Made by a program: the position numbers and the translations under genes
DNA from: an uncultured bacterium
GTDB taxonomy: Bacteria; Cyanobacteriota; Vampirovibrionia; Gastranaerophilales; Gastranaerophilaceae
Direction: 5' to 3'
Assembly (NCBI GenBank): GCA_905215335.1
Contig: CAJMPQ010000004.1
Span: forward strand, 1-64,000
DNA: 64,000 nt
The notes under the pieces: generated by a model
Told to the model about the DNA's origin: nothing
Database searches by the model: none
The model's input: only the letters and a program-made list of their open reading frames with translations
Shown here: positions 16,996 through 25,873 of the stretch, in pieces
Position numbering within the stretch: the stretch's first letter is position 1
Layout of the letters: the number at the start of each line of letters is the position of its first letter

Positions 16996-18132
16996 CTATT
17001 CTTCCGCTGGAGCTTCCTCTTCAACCTTTTTAGGCTTTCTGCCTCTTTTTTTCTTAGGAGCTTCTTCAGCTTCTGGTTCTGCAACTACAGCATCAGTTTG
17101 TTCTACAGTTTCTTCAACTTTAGCAGTTTTAGTTGCTTTTTTGGTTGTCTTTTTAGGTTTTGCTTCAGTTTCTTTTACTTCAGCTTCAGCTTTTTGCTTC
17201 TTAAATTCTTCAGGAGCATCTTCACGTTCTTGGTTCCAACGTTCTAATCCCATTTGAGCACGAACTAAACCAATACCTACGTGAACTCTCCATTCATCCA
17301 TTTTTAATTGAGCTGCAATAATTTTATGACAACCGATTGGAGGCAATGGCAACAATGGTTCATATAACATTTTTATTGCATTCAATTGATCCGGAGTAAT
17401 AGCTAATTTTCTTTTTGGGAATGGTAATTTAGGTAACATCATTTTTTGTCTAACTAAATTAATTCCGAAAAATACTTTTCTTGGTTCCAAACCAATTTTT
17501 TCACCAATAACTTCATGAGCATCTGGGTTTGGTAATGGTAGCATCAACTTATACAATAATTCAATTTGTTCAAGTTGTTCTCTACTAACCAATAATTGTT
17601 TTGGAGCTTTATTACGATTTCCTCCAGGTCTTTTATTATTAAATCTATTATTTTGACCTTGTGGTCTGCGTTGTTGAAATCCTGCTCTATTGTTATTATA
17701 ACCAGGACGACTGTAACCACCTTGTCTATTATCTCTATTATAACCTTGTTGAGGTTTGTTATAACCACCTTGGCGATTATAATTATTAGATCTATTATAT
17801 CCACCTTGACGATTATCTCTGTAACCACCTTGTTGAGGTCTGTTATTATTGTATCCACCAGCATTGTAGTATCTTTGTTGCGGCCTATTATAAGGTCTTG
17901 GATTATCATCCCCACCACTTGAATAACTACTATAGAATTGTGGTTTATCTTCAGTCGAATAACTTCCAGTTTGTTCAGTCGGAAGAGTTTGTGAAGCAGT
18001 AGCTCCATCTGATGAATCTGGGGCACTAACCATCATTTTTTTATCTGGATATAGACAATCCGGGCAAATAACTCTTTTAGGGTTTTTTGTTTCAAACTCA
18101 CGACCGCACTTAATGCACTTGTTTACATACAT
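16996..18132 (-). CDS. Zinc-ribbon protein with disordered Gly/Asn/Arg/Gln repeats, upstream of rimM
   Basis: Encodes 378 residues. Parts: a four-cysteine zinc ribbon (C6, C9, C23, C26); a linker; a disordered region (about 75-175) of many R-Q-G-G-Y-N / N-R-P-Q-Q-G-G-Y units like RGG/YG-rich RNA-binding tails; two related segments of about 65 residues (about 180-240 and 245-305), each with a L-P-L-P helix-turn pattern and a G-(I/L)-x-L-V-R motif; and a Lys/Ala/Glu-rich tail with K-K-R-G-R-K-P-K-K. The composition implies RNA binding and possible condensate formation. It replaces the rpsP/KH genes that often precede rimM, so a ribosome-related role is a fair inference. Confidence 0.7.
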   Translation of the reverse strand: MYVNKCIKCGREFETKNPKRVICPDCLYPDKKMMVSAPDSSDGATASQTLPTEQTGSYSTEDKPQFYSSYSSGGDDNPRPYNRPQQRYYNAGGYNNNRPQQGGYRDNRQGGYNRSNNYNRQGGYNKPQQGYNRDNRQGGYSRPGYNNNRAGFQQRRPQGQNNRFNNKRPGGNRNKAPKQLLVSREQLEQIELLYKLMLPLPNPDAHEVIGEKIGLEPRKVFFGINLVRQKMMLPKLPFPKRKLAITPDQLNAIKMLYEPLLPLPPIGCHKIIAAQLKMDEWRVHVGIGLVRAQMGLERWNQEREDAPEEFKKQKAEAEVKETEAKPKKTTKKATKTAKVEETVEQTDAVVAEPEAEEAPKKKRGRKPKKVEEEAPAEE

Positions 18133-18287
18133 AATAAAAGCCTCTTAATTGATAAAAAATAACTCATAATAAAAAATTAACTTAAGGTAATAATCATCCT
18201 CACAATATAAATCGATTTAAAATAAAAATACTAACTTATAGCTTCATTTTAACATGGATTTGAAAGATTGGCAAGTATTAGAAGAAA

Positions 18288-18725
18288 CTATTTTTCAATC
18301 CAAAACGTAACCGGACCATCATTAATAAGCTCAACATCCATCATAGCCTTAAATTTACCCGTCTTGCAAGGAATATTACAATTTTTAACTTGTTGTATAA
18401 AGTACTCGTACAATTCTTCAGCTACAGCTGGCGGTGCAGACTTGTCAAAACTTGGTCGAGTACCTTTTTTACAATCGCCACACAAAGTAAATTGCGACAC
18501 TATCAAAGCCTCACCTTTTACATCTTGTAAAGACAGATTCATTTTGTCATTTTCATCTTCGAAAATTCTTAGCTTTACAATTTTATCAGCTAATCTATCA
18601 GTATTTTCTTGTGTATCACCCTTTTCAACACCTAAAAACACCAACACACCAGCACCAATCTCTGAATATAACTCATTATTAATAGTGACAGAAGCTCTTT
18701 TGACTCTCTGAATTAATGCTTTCAT
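18288..18725 (-). CDS. dtd: D-aminoacyl-tRNA deacylase
   Basis: Encodes 145 residues, full length for DTD, which hydrolyses D-aminoacyl-tRNAs (and Gly-tRNA-Ala) to keep protein synthesis homochiral. The opening M-K-A-L-I-Q-R-V-K-R-A-S-V, the active-site S-Q-F-T-L-C-G-D (about 77-84) and the cross-subunit motif (canonical Gly-cisPro; here N-D-G-P-V-T-F, about 135-141) are present. It starts 5 bases after the thyX stop and is probably co-transcribed with it. Confidence 0.95.
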   Translation of the reverse strand: MKALIQRVKRASVTINNELYSEIGAGVLVFLGVEKGDTQENTDRLADKIVKLRIFEDENDKMNLSLQDVKGEALIVSQFTLCGDCKKGTRPSFDKSAPPAVAEELYEYFIQQVKNCNIPCKTGKFKAMMDVELINDGPVTFWIEK

Positions 18726-18729
18726 TTAA

Positions 18730-19440
18730 TTATACCTTACTAAATAATTCTTCCTTTGTAATTTTTCTGCCACAAGATTTATCTTCATCACAGAAACCAA
18801 GTCTTTCACATTTTGGAACCAAATATTCTTTTAACCAAGGTTCTTCAGCAATTAAAGCATCACACATAGCTTTAACCATGCTTCGTATTTCATATTGAGC
18901 TCTTGTGCAAAGCCTTAAATTAGCAAGATGGATAAGTTCTCTTAAATTTAAACTTGCAACTAAAGAAGATGCTGCGGCATTAGGCAATACAAATCTTGCA
19001 TCCTCTGCTGGAATACCAGCATCTACAAATTCTTGGTACTGTTCTGAAATTTTAGACATAAATTCCACAAACTTTTCTTTTAATGCTGGATCTTTTTCAA
19101 TAGTTGGAGGAATTATATAATCAAACTGACCTTTTTCCTTAACATAACGTTGAGATTTTTGCGAGAAAGACATATGTCTATGTCTAACTAATTGGTGAGT
19201 ACAAGCCCTTGAAACATTTGAAATAGCAAAACTAACTTGAATATGTTCAATCGTTGAATAATGCCCAGAACCTATAACTCTTTTTATAAGTTTCAACATT
19301 TTTTCTTCATCAACGGCAGAATCGTATATGTTAATCGGATAATCTGCACTATAACAAGTTCTACAAGCTGTATAAATAGTTTTCAACATATTTTCCGGTT
19401 TAGAAATCAAATTTACAACCGGTTTATTATTCCCTTCCAC
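18730..19440 (-). CDS. thyX: Flavin-dependent thymidylate synthase ThyX
   Basis: Encodes 236 residues from a GTG at 19440, chosen because AAAGGGG lies at proper spacing before it. An ATG at 19503 would add 21 unconserved residues. ThyX makes dTMP from dUMP with methylene-tetrahydrofolate, FAD and NADPH. The signature R-H-R-x7-S (R-H-R-H-M-S-F-S-Q-K-S) is intact, with L-R-E-L-I-H-L-A-N-L-R near the C-terminus. Only the window is visible, so I cannot say whether a ThyA is also present. It lies downstream of rpmE beyond a terminator and upstream of dtd. Confidence 0.93.
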   Translation of the reverse strand: MEGNNKPVVNLISKPENMLKTIYTACRTCYSADYPINIYDSAVDEEKMLKLIKRVIGSGHYSTIEHIQVSFAISNVSRACTHQLVRHRHMSFSQKSQRYVKEKGQFDYIIPPTIEKDPALKEKFVEFMSKISEQYQEFVDAGIPAEDARFVLPNAAASSLVASLNLRELIHLANLRLCTRAQYEIRSMVKAMCDALIAEEPWLKEYLVPKCERLGFCDEDKSCGRKITKEELFSKV

Positions 19441-19525
19441 GTCAAAATCCCCTTTCTTAATCTCACCATTCTTATATCCTATCATAGTAATACATATAAA
19501 CAAATTCTTATTAAATCTTAACTAA

Positions 19526-19560
19526 TTAAAAAGGACATACTAAAAAGTATGTCCTTTTTA
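19526..19560 (-). terminator. Terminator after rpmE
   Basis: A 14-bp inverted repeat (AAAAAGGACATACT / AGTATGTCCTTTTT) with a 4-base loop has a T-run on the minus strand. The symmetric A/T flanks could work in both directions. Confidence 0.85.
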
Positions 19561-19581
19561 AAATCTAATAACAAATAACGA

Positions 19582-19785
19582 TTAGTTTTTCTTACCGTAT
19601 CTTTTGTTGAATCTTTCAACTCTACCTTCAGAGTCAAGAATTTTTTGTTGACCAGTATAGAATGGGTGGCAGTTGTTACAAATTTCAACTGTTAAACCTT
19701 CAACTACTGAACCAGTTTCAATTTCGTTACCACAAACACATTTGATTGTAGTTTTCTTATAATCTGGATGAATTCCGCTTTTCAT
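19582..19785 (-). CDS. rpmE: 50S ribosomal protein L31, zinc-binding type
   Basis: Encodes 67 residues. The opening M-K-S-G-I-H-P-D-Y and the cysteines of the zinc-binding (C+) form are present: C-V-C-G-N-E and I-C-N-N-C-H-P-F-Y-T-G. L31 sits at the central protuberance and bridges the subunits. The C-terminus ends in the usual basic F-N-K-R-Y-G-K-K-N. A GAAAGAGG ribosome site precedes the ATG. It is monocistronic. Confidence 0.96.
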   Translation of the reverse strand: MKSGIHPDYKKTTIKCVCGNEIETGSVVEGLTVEICNNCHPFYTGQQKILDSEGRVERFNKRYGKKN

Positions 19786-19900
19786 TTTTACCTCTTTCCT
19801 TCAAGATTCCAAACTTGAATAATTGATTATTTACATTCGACTATAAAAATTTTATAATACTAAATATTTAAAATCAAGTATTTTTTACAAATAATTACGC

Positions 19901-20242
19901 TTACCACTTTTTAAATATAAAGAATACAGCCAAAATAATAAAACAAAATCCTACTAAGTAATTCCACTTAAATTGTTCTTTTAAATAAAAAACAGAAAAG
20001 AAACTAAATACCACAAGAGTAATTACTTCCTGAATTGTTTTAAGTTGTGCTGCATTATACATGCCATATCCCATGCGATTGGCAGGAACCTGAAAACAAT
20101 ATTCAAATAGGGCAATTCCCCAACTTACTAATATAACTAACCACAACGCGCTGCTTTTGAATTTTAAATGACCATACCATGCAAATGTCATAAAAATATT
20201 TGAAATTAATAACAAAAATATAGGGGCTATAGCTCTTATCAT
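19901..20242 (-). CDS. DUF486 small multi-pass membrane protein
   Basis: Encodes 113 residues with four hydrophobic segments, resembling the DUF486 family of small DMT-like membrane proteins: S-N-I-F-M-T-F-A-W-Y-G-H-L-K, F-Q-V-P-A-N-R-M-G-Y and A-Q-L-K-T-I-Q-E-V-I-T are typical. ATG 20242 was chosen because it gives the family length and has AAAGGAT 10 bases ahead. The longer form from 20311 adds unconserved residues. Function is unknown; transport is only implied by fold. Confidence 0.85.
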   Translation of the reverse strand: MIRAIAPIFLLLISNIFMTFAWYGHLKFKSSALWLVILVSWGIALFEYCFQVPANRMGYGMYNAAQLKTIQEVITLVVFSFFSVFYLKEQFKWNYLVGFCFIILAVFFIFKKW

Positions 20243-20304
20243 AATTCTTAAATCCTTTACTAACTTGGGTTTCAACAAAAAAATTATAAAACAAACAAAA
20301 ACGC

Positions 20305-20333
20305 TTGACACTAAATTTTTTTTTGCTTATAAT
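20305..20333 (+). promoter_or_regulatory. Consensus promoter of the tRNA operon
   Basis: TTGACA (20305-20310), a 17-base spacer and TATAAT (20328-20333) match the sigma-70-type consensus exactly. The expected start near 20340 is about 10 bases before the first tRNA. Confidence 0.92.
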
Positions 20334-20350
20334 AAATTACACAAGCACAC

Positions 20351-20423
20351 GCCGGTATAGCTCAATTGGCAGAGCAACGGTTTTGTAAACCGTAGGTTGT
20401 AGGTTCGAGTCCCATTACCGGCT
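20351..20423 (+). tRNA. tRNA-Thr (anticodon TGT)
   Basis: A full cloverleaf: acceptor GCCGGTA / TACCGGC, D-arm GCTC/GAGC, anticodon stem ACGGT / ACCGT with loop TTTGTAA (anticodon TGT at 20384-20386) and T-arm with TTCGAGT. The T-stem carries one A-C mismatch (20401 with 20413). The CCA end is not encoded. It is first in a three-tRNA operon. Confidence 0.95.
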
Positions 20424-20543
20424 TTTTTACTGACAATTTGAGCCCAAGCAAGTCTTTCTTTAGAAAGTAAGGTGGACTTTATAACAAAGAAAATCGAAAC
20501 CATTTGGTACTTGTTGAACGGACTCTTTATAAATAAAACTCCA

Positions 20544-20615
<72 letters not shown>

Positions 20616-20652
20616 ATTTTAAGCCGAAGATGAGCAAATGATAATTAAATAT

Positions 20653-20735
<83 letters not shown>

Positions 20736-20742
20736 AACTTTT

Positions 20743-20770
20743 AATCCCTCTTAGCCAGAGGGATTTTTTA
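20743..20770 (+). terminator. Terminator of the tRNA operon
   Basis: An 8-bp stem AATCCCTC / GAGGGATT with a 7-base loop and a T-run, 8 bases after tRNA-Tyr. Confidence 0.9.
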
Positions 20771-20783
20771 ATGCTAAACTTTT

Positions 20784-21554
20784 CTAAATCTTATTCTTCG
20801 ACCTAACCTGAGCTAATACATCTTTTAAAAAAGTCTTCAATATATCAATTTTCTCTTGAAATTGATATGACTCACCATTGTCGCATGTGAATTTTTCATA
20901 TATTAAATCTCTATGATCATCTTGAATTTTATCGTAATACTTCGCTCCCTCTTGATAAGCAAGCATTTCTTCAGTTAACCTGTACCTACAGGACTGTAAA
21001 ATATCAATTTTTTCATCATCTGAAAATTTTTTCAAAAATTTTGGCAACGTTTTCTTTTGCAGCTCTTTCAAATTAGTATTTTTATCATATAAATATTTAT
21101 GATAAAAACGCTCTGTTCTTTGAGGTAAATTTTTATCATATTTCAATATAACTCTCTGGGAATGTTTTGGATTAGTAATCTCACAAAAGAAGTGAAATAA
21201 TTCATGCATGAATGTGGAAGTATCATTAAGAGAAATACTTTTATCAAACCTATTCAAGGGCAGATAAATATTAAATCTATCCGCTTCATTATGATTTTTA
21301 GGATTGACACCTAAAAAAACATTAGCAACAAAAGGTTCATCTGTAGAATCAAAAATTTTAAAAGTAATCTTATTACCAGTTATATCTTTAAGATGCTTTT
21401 CAAAAACATCAGGCATAACATCTTTTGTTTTAAATTCCTTTGTTAAACACGAATAAAACTTTTCATTAAAAGCTTTAGCCAGATTTATTCTCTGTTCGTA
21501 AGAACCTTTAACTATATTCAGCGGGAGTTTTGCAGTATTCATTAACTTAATCAT
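20784..21554 (-). CDS. Putative zincin metallopeptidase
   Basis: Encodes 256 residues of no named family. A zinc motif H117-E-L-F-H121 lies in a hydrophobic helix (T-F-M-H-E-L-F-H-F-F). The downstream R-L-T-E-E-M-L-A-Y helix (about 192-200) could give the third Glu ligand, as in gluzincins. The rest is Lys-rich and helical. There is no signal peptide or membrane segment, so it is cytoplasmic or exported by another route. A GGAG site lies 11 bases before the ATG. It converges with the tRNA operon. Substrate and role are unknown. Confidence 0.6.
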   Translation of the reverse strand: MIKLMNTAKLPLNIVKGSYEQRINLAKAFNEKFYSCLTKEFKTKDVMPDVFEKHLKDITGNKITFKIFDSTDEPFVANVFLGVNPKNHNEADRFNIYLPLNRFDKSISLNDTSTFMHELFHFFCEITNPKHSQRVILKYDKNLPQRTERFYHKYLYDKNTNLKELQKKTLPKFLKKFSDDEKIDILQSCRYRLTEEMLAYQEGAKYYDKIQDDHRDLIYEKFTCDNGESYQFQEKIDILKTFLKDVLAQVRSKNKI

Positions 21555-21608
21555 ATTCTAATTAACTCCAAACAGAATAAAGTTTGCTAGTAAGCTTAAT
21601 ATAAAAGA

Positions 21609-22466
21609 CTAGGAAATTTTTGCATCTGTTAAACTATCTAACAATGTTAATAGACTAGAAGCTACTTCAGCATTATCAGTATTTAAACAACCTAAAATTA
21701 CGTCCTTATTTTTCCCATGATAATCACTGCCACCAGTAATAAATAAGTTATATTTCTTAGCAATCCCTACCAAGTATTCAATTTCTTTCATTGAATACCT
21801 TGAATAATAACACTCTAAACCCTTTATGCCAAACTTAAGCATTATTTCTAACTTCGGAACAAATTCTTCTGGCGTCAAATGCACTTCACCTTCTCCACCT
21901 AAAGGATGTGCCCAGACAGGAATTCCTCCTGCAGCTTCAATAGCAAAAATTCCATCTTTTGCATCAAAGCGAGAATTACCTGTTTTACAAGCATCTAAAT
22001 ATTTTTTCATTGCATCAATATTATTAGGAGCTAACCCCCTATTTACTAAAATATTTGCAATATGGATTTTAACAACACTATTTCTTGAATATAACCAATC
22101 TAACTCATCTTTTGAAAGTTCAATATTCCAAACATTTTTTAAATGCTCAATTCGTTTTTCTAACTTATTTCTACGAAGAATCTTTCCTTTCAAAATAAGA
22201 TCTTTTAAAACGCTATTTGTTGGATCACAATTATATCCAAGAATATGACATTTTACAGAATCCGCAAGACAAGTTAATTCAATCCCCGGAATAAAATGAA
22301 CATTATCCGGAATATATTTTGTAATTTCTATACACCCTTCATTAGTATCATGATCGGTTAGTGCAAAAACTTTAATTCCTGCGTTTTGAATATTTTCAAC
22401 TAATTCTTTAACTGTATCACTACCATCTGAATAGGTACTGTGTAAATGTAAATCGGCTTTAATCAT
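21609..22466 (-). CDS. PHP-domain phosphoesterase
   Basis: Encodes 285 residues of the PHP family (YciV/RnmAM-like), metal-dependent phosphoesterases that include a 3',5'-nucleoside bisphosphate phosphatase/5'-3' exonuclease. Metal ligands are visible: D-L-H-L-H-S-T-Y-S-D-G at the N-terminus, L-T-D-H-D-T, P-G-I-E-L-T, W-A-H-P and G-S-D-Y-H-G. ATG 22466 gives the conserved start; an ATG at 22502 would add 12 residues. Neither has a clear ribosome site, and TATAAT lies 6 bases before ATG 22466, so a leaderless message is possible. Confidence 0.85.
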   Translation of the reverse strand: MIKADLHLHSTYSDGSDTVKELVENIQNAGIKVFALTDHDTNEGCIEITKYIPDNVHFIPGIELTCLADSVKCHILGYNCDPTNSVLKDLILKGKILRRNKLEKRIEHLKNVWNIELSKDELDWLYSRNSVVKIHIANILVNRGLAPNNIDAMKKYLDACKTGNSRFDAKDGIFAIEAAGGIPVWAHPLGGEGEVHLTPEEFVPKLEIMLKFGIKGLECYYSRYSMKEIEYLVGIAKKYNLFITGGSDYHGKNKDVILGCLNTDNAEVASSLLTLLDSLTDAKIS

Positions 22467-22591
22467 AACTACATTATAAGACAAACTTTTTTCACTATCC
22501 ATGTAACAGATATTAACAAATTAAAATATAACACTATAAAAAAGATTTTGACTATGCTAAATTGAGTTGTGAGTTTATGATAGGAGGGTAT

Positions 22592-23737
22592 ATGAAAAAT
22601 TTACTAAAAACAGTTTTATCTGTTGCAGTACTATGCTTTGCTGTAGCTCCAGCATTAGCATTTCCTGATGTTAGTGACAACCATTGGGCTGCACCGCAAA
22701 TCAAAACATTATCTGAAAAAGGTGTTATTGTTGGTTATCCTGACGGAACATTTAAACCAGATGAAAATGTTACAAGAGCAGAATTTGCAGCTATGGCAAT
22801 TAGAGCTTTAGGTCAAGAACATACAAAAGTTGCTCAACCTGTTCATTTTACAGATATTGATACAGATTTCTGGGCTTACGAAGATATTCAAAAAGCTCTA
22901 TACTTCGACTTAATTTCAAGCGAAAAAGATACAACAACATTCAGACCAGCAGATTCAGTATCAAGAGCAGAATCAATGGCTGTTGCAGTTAATGCTTTAA
23001 CTACAGAACAAATTAGCCCAATGAAAGCTAAAGAAGTTCTTGCAAAAAAATATGCAGATACAAATACAATTCCTGAATGGTTCTTAGTACCAGCAGGTAA
23101 AGCTGAAATTCTAAACATGATTGTTGTTGCTCCAAGTGCTGATAAAGCAAAATTAGAAGCAGACAGACCAGCAACAAGAGCTGAAGTTACTGCTATTCTA
23201 TACAATATGATGGAACAAGCAAAACTTAATCCTAATGCTAAATTAGCAGAAGCTATGAGAAAGAAAACAGGAGAAGGTTTTGTTGTCGAAAACGCTACTG
23301 TTCAAGGCAGCGTAGGTACAATCCCTGCAGGAACAATTCTACCTGTAAAACTTAACACTTATATTAGCTCTCAAACTTCTGAAGGCGGAGCTATGTACAC
23401 TGCTAAAGTTCCTCAAAACTATGTAACAAAAGAAAAATTTATCTTAATCAGAGAAGGTGCTGATTTAAAAGGTCAAATCTTAGACGTTAGACCTGGTAAA
23501 TATTTTGTTCGTAATGGTGTTTTAGTTTTGAAAAATGCTTTAATTACAACAGAAAATGACCAAACTACAACATTTGATGCTACAGCAGAAATCAAAAAAG
23601 ATAGAAACTGGTGGATGAAATTTGTAAGATGGGCATTCAAAGGTGAAAAATTAGAAGTTCAAGCAGAAGGTTATGCTAATATGAAACTTCTAAAACCATT
23701 ACAAATTGATTTATCAAATGGATGGATTTACGAATAA
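22592..23737 (+). CDS. SLH-domain surface protein
   Basis: Encodes 381 residues from ATG 22592, which has AGGAGG 7 bases ahead. A signal peptide (about 1-24) is followed by three SLH repeats (F-P-D-V-S-D-N-H-W-A with G-T-F-K-P-D-E-N-V-T-R-A-E-F; D-T-D-F-W-A with R-P-A-D-S-V-S-R-A-E; a diverged third with R-P-A-T-R-A-E-V) to about 210. A C-terminal beta-rich domain (about 235-381, I-P-A-G-T-I-L-P-V-K-L) follows. SLH domains anchor proteins to cell-wall polymers or peptidoglycan; in Cyanobacteriota they occur in outer-membrane porins. No beta-barrel porin domain is evident here. Confidence 0.88.
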   Translation: MKNLLKTVLSVAVLCFAVAPALAFPDVSDNHWAAPQIKTLSEKGVIVGYPDGTFKPDENVTRAEFAAMAIRALGQEHTKVAQPVHFTDIDTDFWAYEDIQKALYFDLISSEKDTTTFRPADSVSRAESMAVAVNALTTEQISPMKAKEVLAKKYADTNTIPEWFLVPAGKAEILNMIVVAPSADKAKLEADRPATRAEVTAILYNMMEQAKLNPNAKLAEAMRKKTGEGFVVENATVQGSVGTIPAGTILPVKLNTYISSQTSEGGAMYTAKVPQNYVTKEKFILIREGADLKGQILDVRPGKYFVRNGVLVLKNALITTENDQTTTFDATAEIKKDRNWWMKFVRWAFKGEKLEVQAEGYANMKLLKPLQIDLSNGWIYE

Positions 23738-23760
23738 GTCAATTTATCAAAATAAAATAC

Positions 23761-23792
23761 AAAGAGAGGATAAAATATATCCTCTCTTTTCT
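23761..23792 (+). terminator. Terminator after the SLH gene
   Basis: A 12-bp inverted repeat AAAGAGAGGATA / TATCCTCTCTTT with a 5-base loop, followed by a T-rich tail. Confidence 0.9.
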
Positions 23793-23813
23793 TTACTAAA
23801 AAAAACATAAAGA

Positions 23814-23842
23814 TTGAAAAGAAAAACCGTTTTTGCTATCAT
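23814..23842 (+). promoter_or_regulatory. Promoter of the yebC operon
   Basis: TTGAAA (23814-23819), a 17-base spacer and TATCAT (23837-23842) with the extended TGC before it, 37 bases ahead of the yebC ATG. Confidence 0.8.
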
Positions 23843-23879
23843 CAAACTGTAAGGGATACAGATAAAAAGAGGAAAAAAA

Positions 23880-24629
23880 ATGTCAGGACATTCAAAGTGG
23901 GCAAACATTAAAAACAAAAAAGCCAAAACAGATTCACAAAAAGCAGTAGTATTTCAAAAATACTCAAGAGAACTTATCGTTGCAGCAAGACTTGGCGGTC
24001 CTGATCCGGCTGGTAACTTCCGTCTAAGAACAGCTATTGAAAAAGCAAAAGCTGCCGGTCTTCCAAATGATAATATTAAAAGAGCTATTGATAAAGGTTC
24101 AGGAGCTGGAGCTGCTGACAATTATGAAGAATTAACATACGAAGGATACGCAGCAGGCGGTGTTGCTGTTGTATTAGAAGCAATGACAGACAACAGAAAT
24201 CGTACAGCTGGTGATGTTAGAAGTATATTCACTAAATTCAACGGCAACCTTGGTGAATCAAACTGCGTTAGCTGGATGTTTGATAAAAAAGGTAGCATTG
24301 AATTTGATACAGATGTTGATTTTGATAAACTTTTTGAAGCTGCTATTAACCTAGATGCTGACGACGTTCAAGAAGATGAGGATGGTTACAAAGTTCTAAC
24401 TTCAGTTGAAAACTTCCAAAAAGTTGTTGAAGGGCTTGAAGCTGAAGGATTCAAAAGCAGAACTGCAGAATTAACAAGAATTCCTCAAAATATGATTGAA
24501 GTTACTGATGTTAAAACTGCAACTTCAGTTATGAGATTAATCGAAAGATTAGAAGAATTGGATGACGTTCAAAATGTTTATGCAAACTGCGACATCCCAG
24601 ATGATGTTTTACAACAAGTTGAGGTTTAA
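23880..24629 (+). CDS. yebC: YebC/PmpR family transcriptional and translational regulator
   Basis: Encodes 249 residues, full length for YebC/PmpR. The opening S-G-H-S-K-W-A-N-I-K-N-K-K-A-K-T-D and the acidic third-domain D-A-D-D-V-Q-E-D-E-D-G are diagnostic. Members bind DNA and, in some bacteria, act on ribosomes stalled at proline stretches. It heads a tight operon with a diguanylate cyclase (2-base gap), tsaE and tsaB, with its own promoter. An AGAGG ribosome site precedes the ATG. Many bacteria place yebC near ruvC; not here. Confidence 0.95.
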   Translation: MSGHSKWANIKNKKAKTDSQKAVVFQKYSRELIVAARLGGPDPAGNFRLRTAIEKAKAAGLPNDNIKRAIDKGSGAGAADNYEELTYEGYAAGGVAVVLEAMTDNRNRTAGDVRSIFTKFNGNLGESNCVSWMFDKKGSIEFDTDVDFDKLFEAAINLDADDVQEDEDGYKVLTSVENFQKVVEGLEAEGFKSRTAELTRIPQNMIEVTDVKTATSVMRLIERLEELDDVQNVYANCDIPDDVLQQVEV

Positions 24630-24631
24630 AT

Positions 24632-25873
24632 TTGTTAGATAAAATAGAAAAACTTTCAAAAGTTCTTAACGAAAGCTACAGTGAAAAATCACTGCTCAAT
24701 TCGTTGAGAACTTTTTTCTCTGAGAACTTTAATATCTCAGATTTTTCTATTGATATTGAAACAAAAAACTCTACAGAAAATTCTAACAAATTTAAATACC
24801 CATTATTTAAACATAAAAAATGTATTGGTTTCCTAGAGTTTAACAAAGAAACAGAAGAATTAAATAAATTTCTTGATACTTGCGGACAATTTATATCTTT
24901 AAAAATCCAAAATATTACACTGAGCGAAAAAATGCAAAAACACATAGATTTCCATGAAACAATGAAAAATATTGCAAAAATAATCGAAACTCAGTATGAA
25001 TTAAATTATATCATCCCTATTATTGGAGAAATGTTAGACAAGTTTTTCACAGATTATTTAATATACATATTCTTGAGGGATGAATCTTTAGGAACAAATG
25101 GACTAGCTTGGCCTATGGCATGTAATGATATGAAAATCATAAAAATGATTGAAAATATCGATACTGTAGAGCTTTCAGAAGATAAAAAAACTTATGCAAT
25201 TCCACTAAAAAGTGAATCAAAAAAAGTTGGAGTTCTTGTTGCCAAAAGCACTAATGAACAAATTACAATAAAAGATATGGATTATTTAGACCAATTATCT
25301 TCACAAATTGCCACTACAATAAACCGAGCAAATGTCTATGCTGAAATTTTGAAACACGCAACTCTAGATGCCTTGACAGGTTTTTACAATAGAAGACAAT
25401 TAGAAGAACGTATTAAACAAGAAGTTTCTAATGCAAAACGTCAAAAAGCACCACTTTGTGGCATCATGACAGATATAGATTTCTTCAAGAATGTAAATGA
25501 TACATATGGGCACGCTGTAGGCGATTTAGTCCTTAAAACAATTGCCAAAGTAATAAGAAGCCAACTCAGAGAATACGATATTGCCGGTAGATATGGCGGT
25601 GAAGAATTTTCAATATTATTACCATTTACAAAAATAAATGAAGCTCAAATGGTTGCTGAACGTCTTAGAAAAGCAATAGAAAATAAAGTAATTGATATTT
25701 CAAAAGTAGACCCTGAAAATGAAACAAAAAATATAAAAGTAACATTAAGCTTAGGAGTCTATGAAATGCAAGAAAATGATAGTGACGAAGATTTACTAAT
25801 CAAAGCTGACAAAGCTTTATACCAAGCTAAAAATACAGGAAGAAATAAGGTAGTAACAAATTATGACAAATAA
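24632..25873 (+). CDS. Diguanylate cyclase with N-terminal GAF-like region
   Basis: Encodes 413 residues from a TTG start (GAGGTT ahead of it, in the end of yebC). Residues about 70-235 look like a GAF or related sensor fold. Residues about 245-405 are a GGDEF domain with D-A-L-T-G-F-Y-N-R-R and an active G-G-E-E-F near residue 322. An R-E-Y-D product-inhibition site lies five residues before it, so c-di-GMP synthesis with feedback is expected. No EAL domain or membrane segment is present, so it is a soluble sensor enzyme. Its signal is unknown. Confidence 0.92.
   Translation: MLDKIEKLSKVLNESYSEKSLLNSLRTFFSENFNISDFSIDIETKNSTENSNKFKYPLFKHKKCIGFLEFNKETEELNKFLDTCGQFISLKIQNITLSEKMQKHIDFHETMKNIAKIIETQYELNYIIPIIGEMLDKFFTDYLIYIFLRDESLGTNGLAWPMACNDMKIIKMIENIDTVELSEDKKTYAIPLKSESKKVGVLVAKSTNEQITIKDMDYLDQLSSQIATTINRANVYAEILKHATLDALTGFYNRRQLEERIKQEVSNAKRQKAPLCGIMTDIDFFKNVNDTYGHAVGDLVLKTIAKVIRSQLREYDIAGRYGGEEFSILLPFTKINEAQMVAERLRKAIENKVIDISKVDPENETKNIKVTLSLGVYEMQENDSDEDLLIKADKALYQAKNTGRNKVVTNYDK

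Noticed and set aside
17544..18026. 160-residue ORF rich in Ile/Val on the minus strand
   Set aside because: It is a shifted-frame shadow of the repeat region of the disordered zinc-ribbon protein gene.
20424..20543. Extra tRNA or structured RNA between the Thr tRNAs
   Set aside because: A small CTTTC/GAAAG hairpin is present, but no cloverleaf can be drawn; it is likely spacer RNA.
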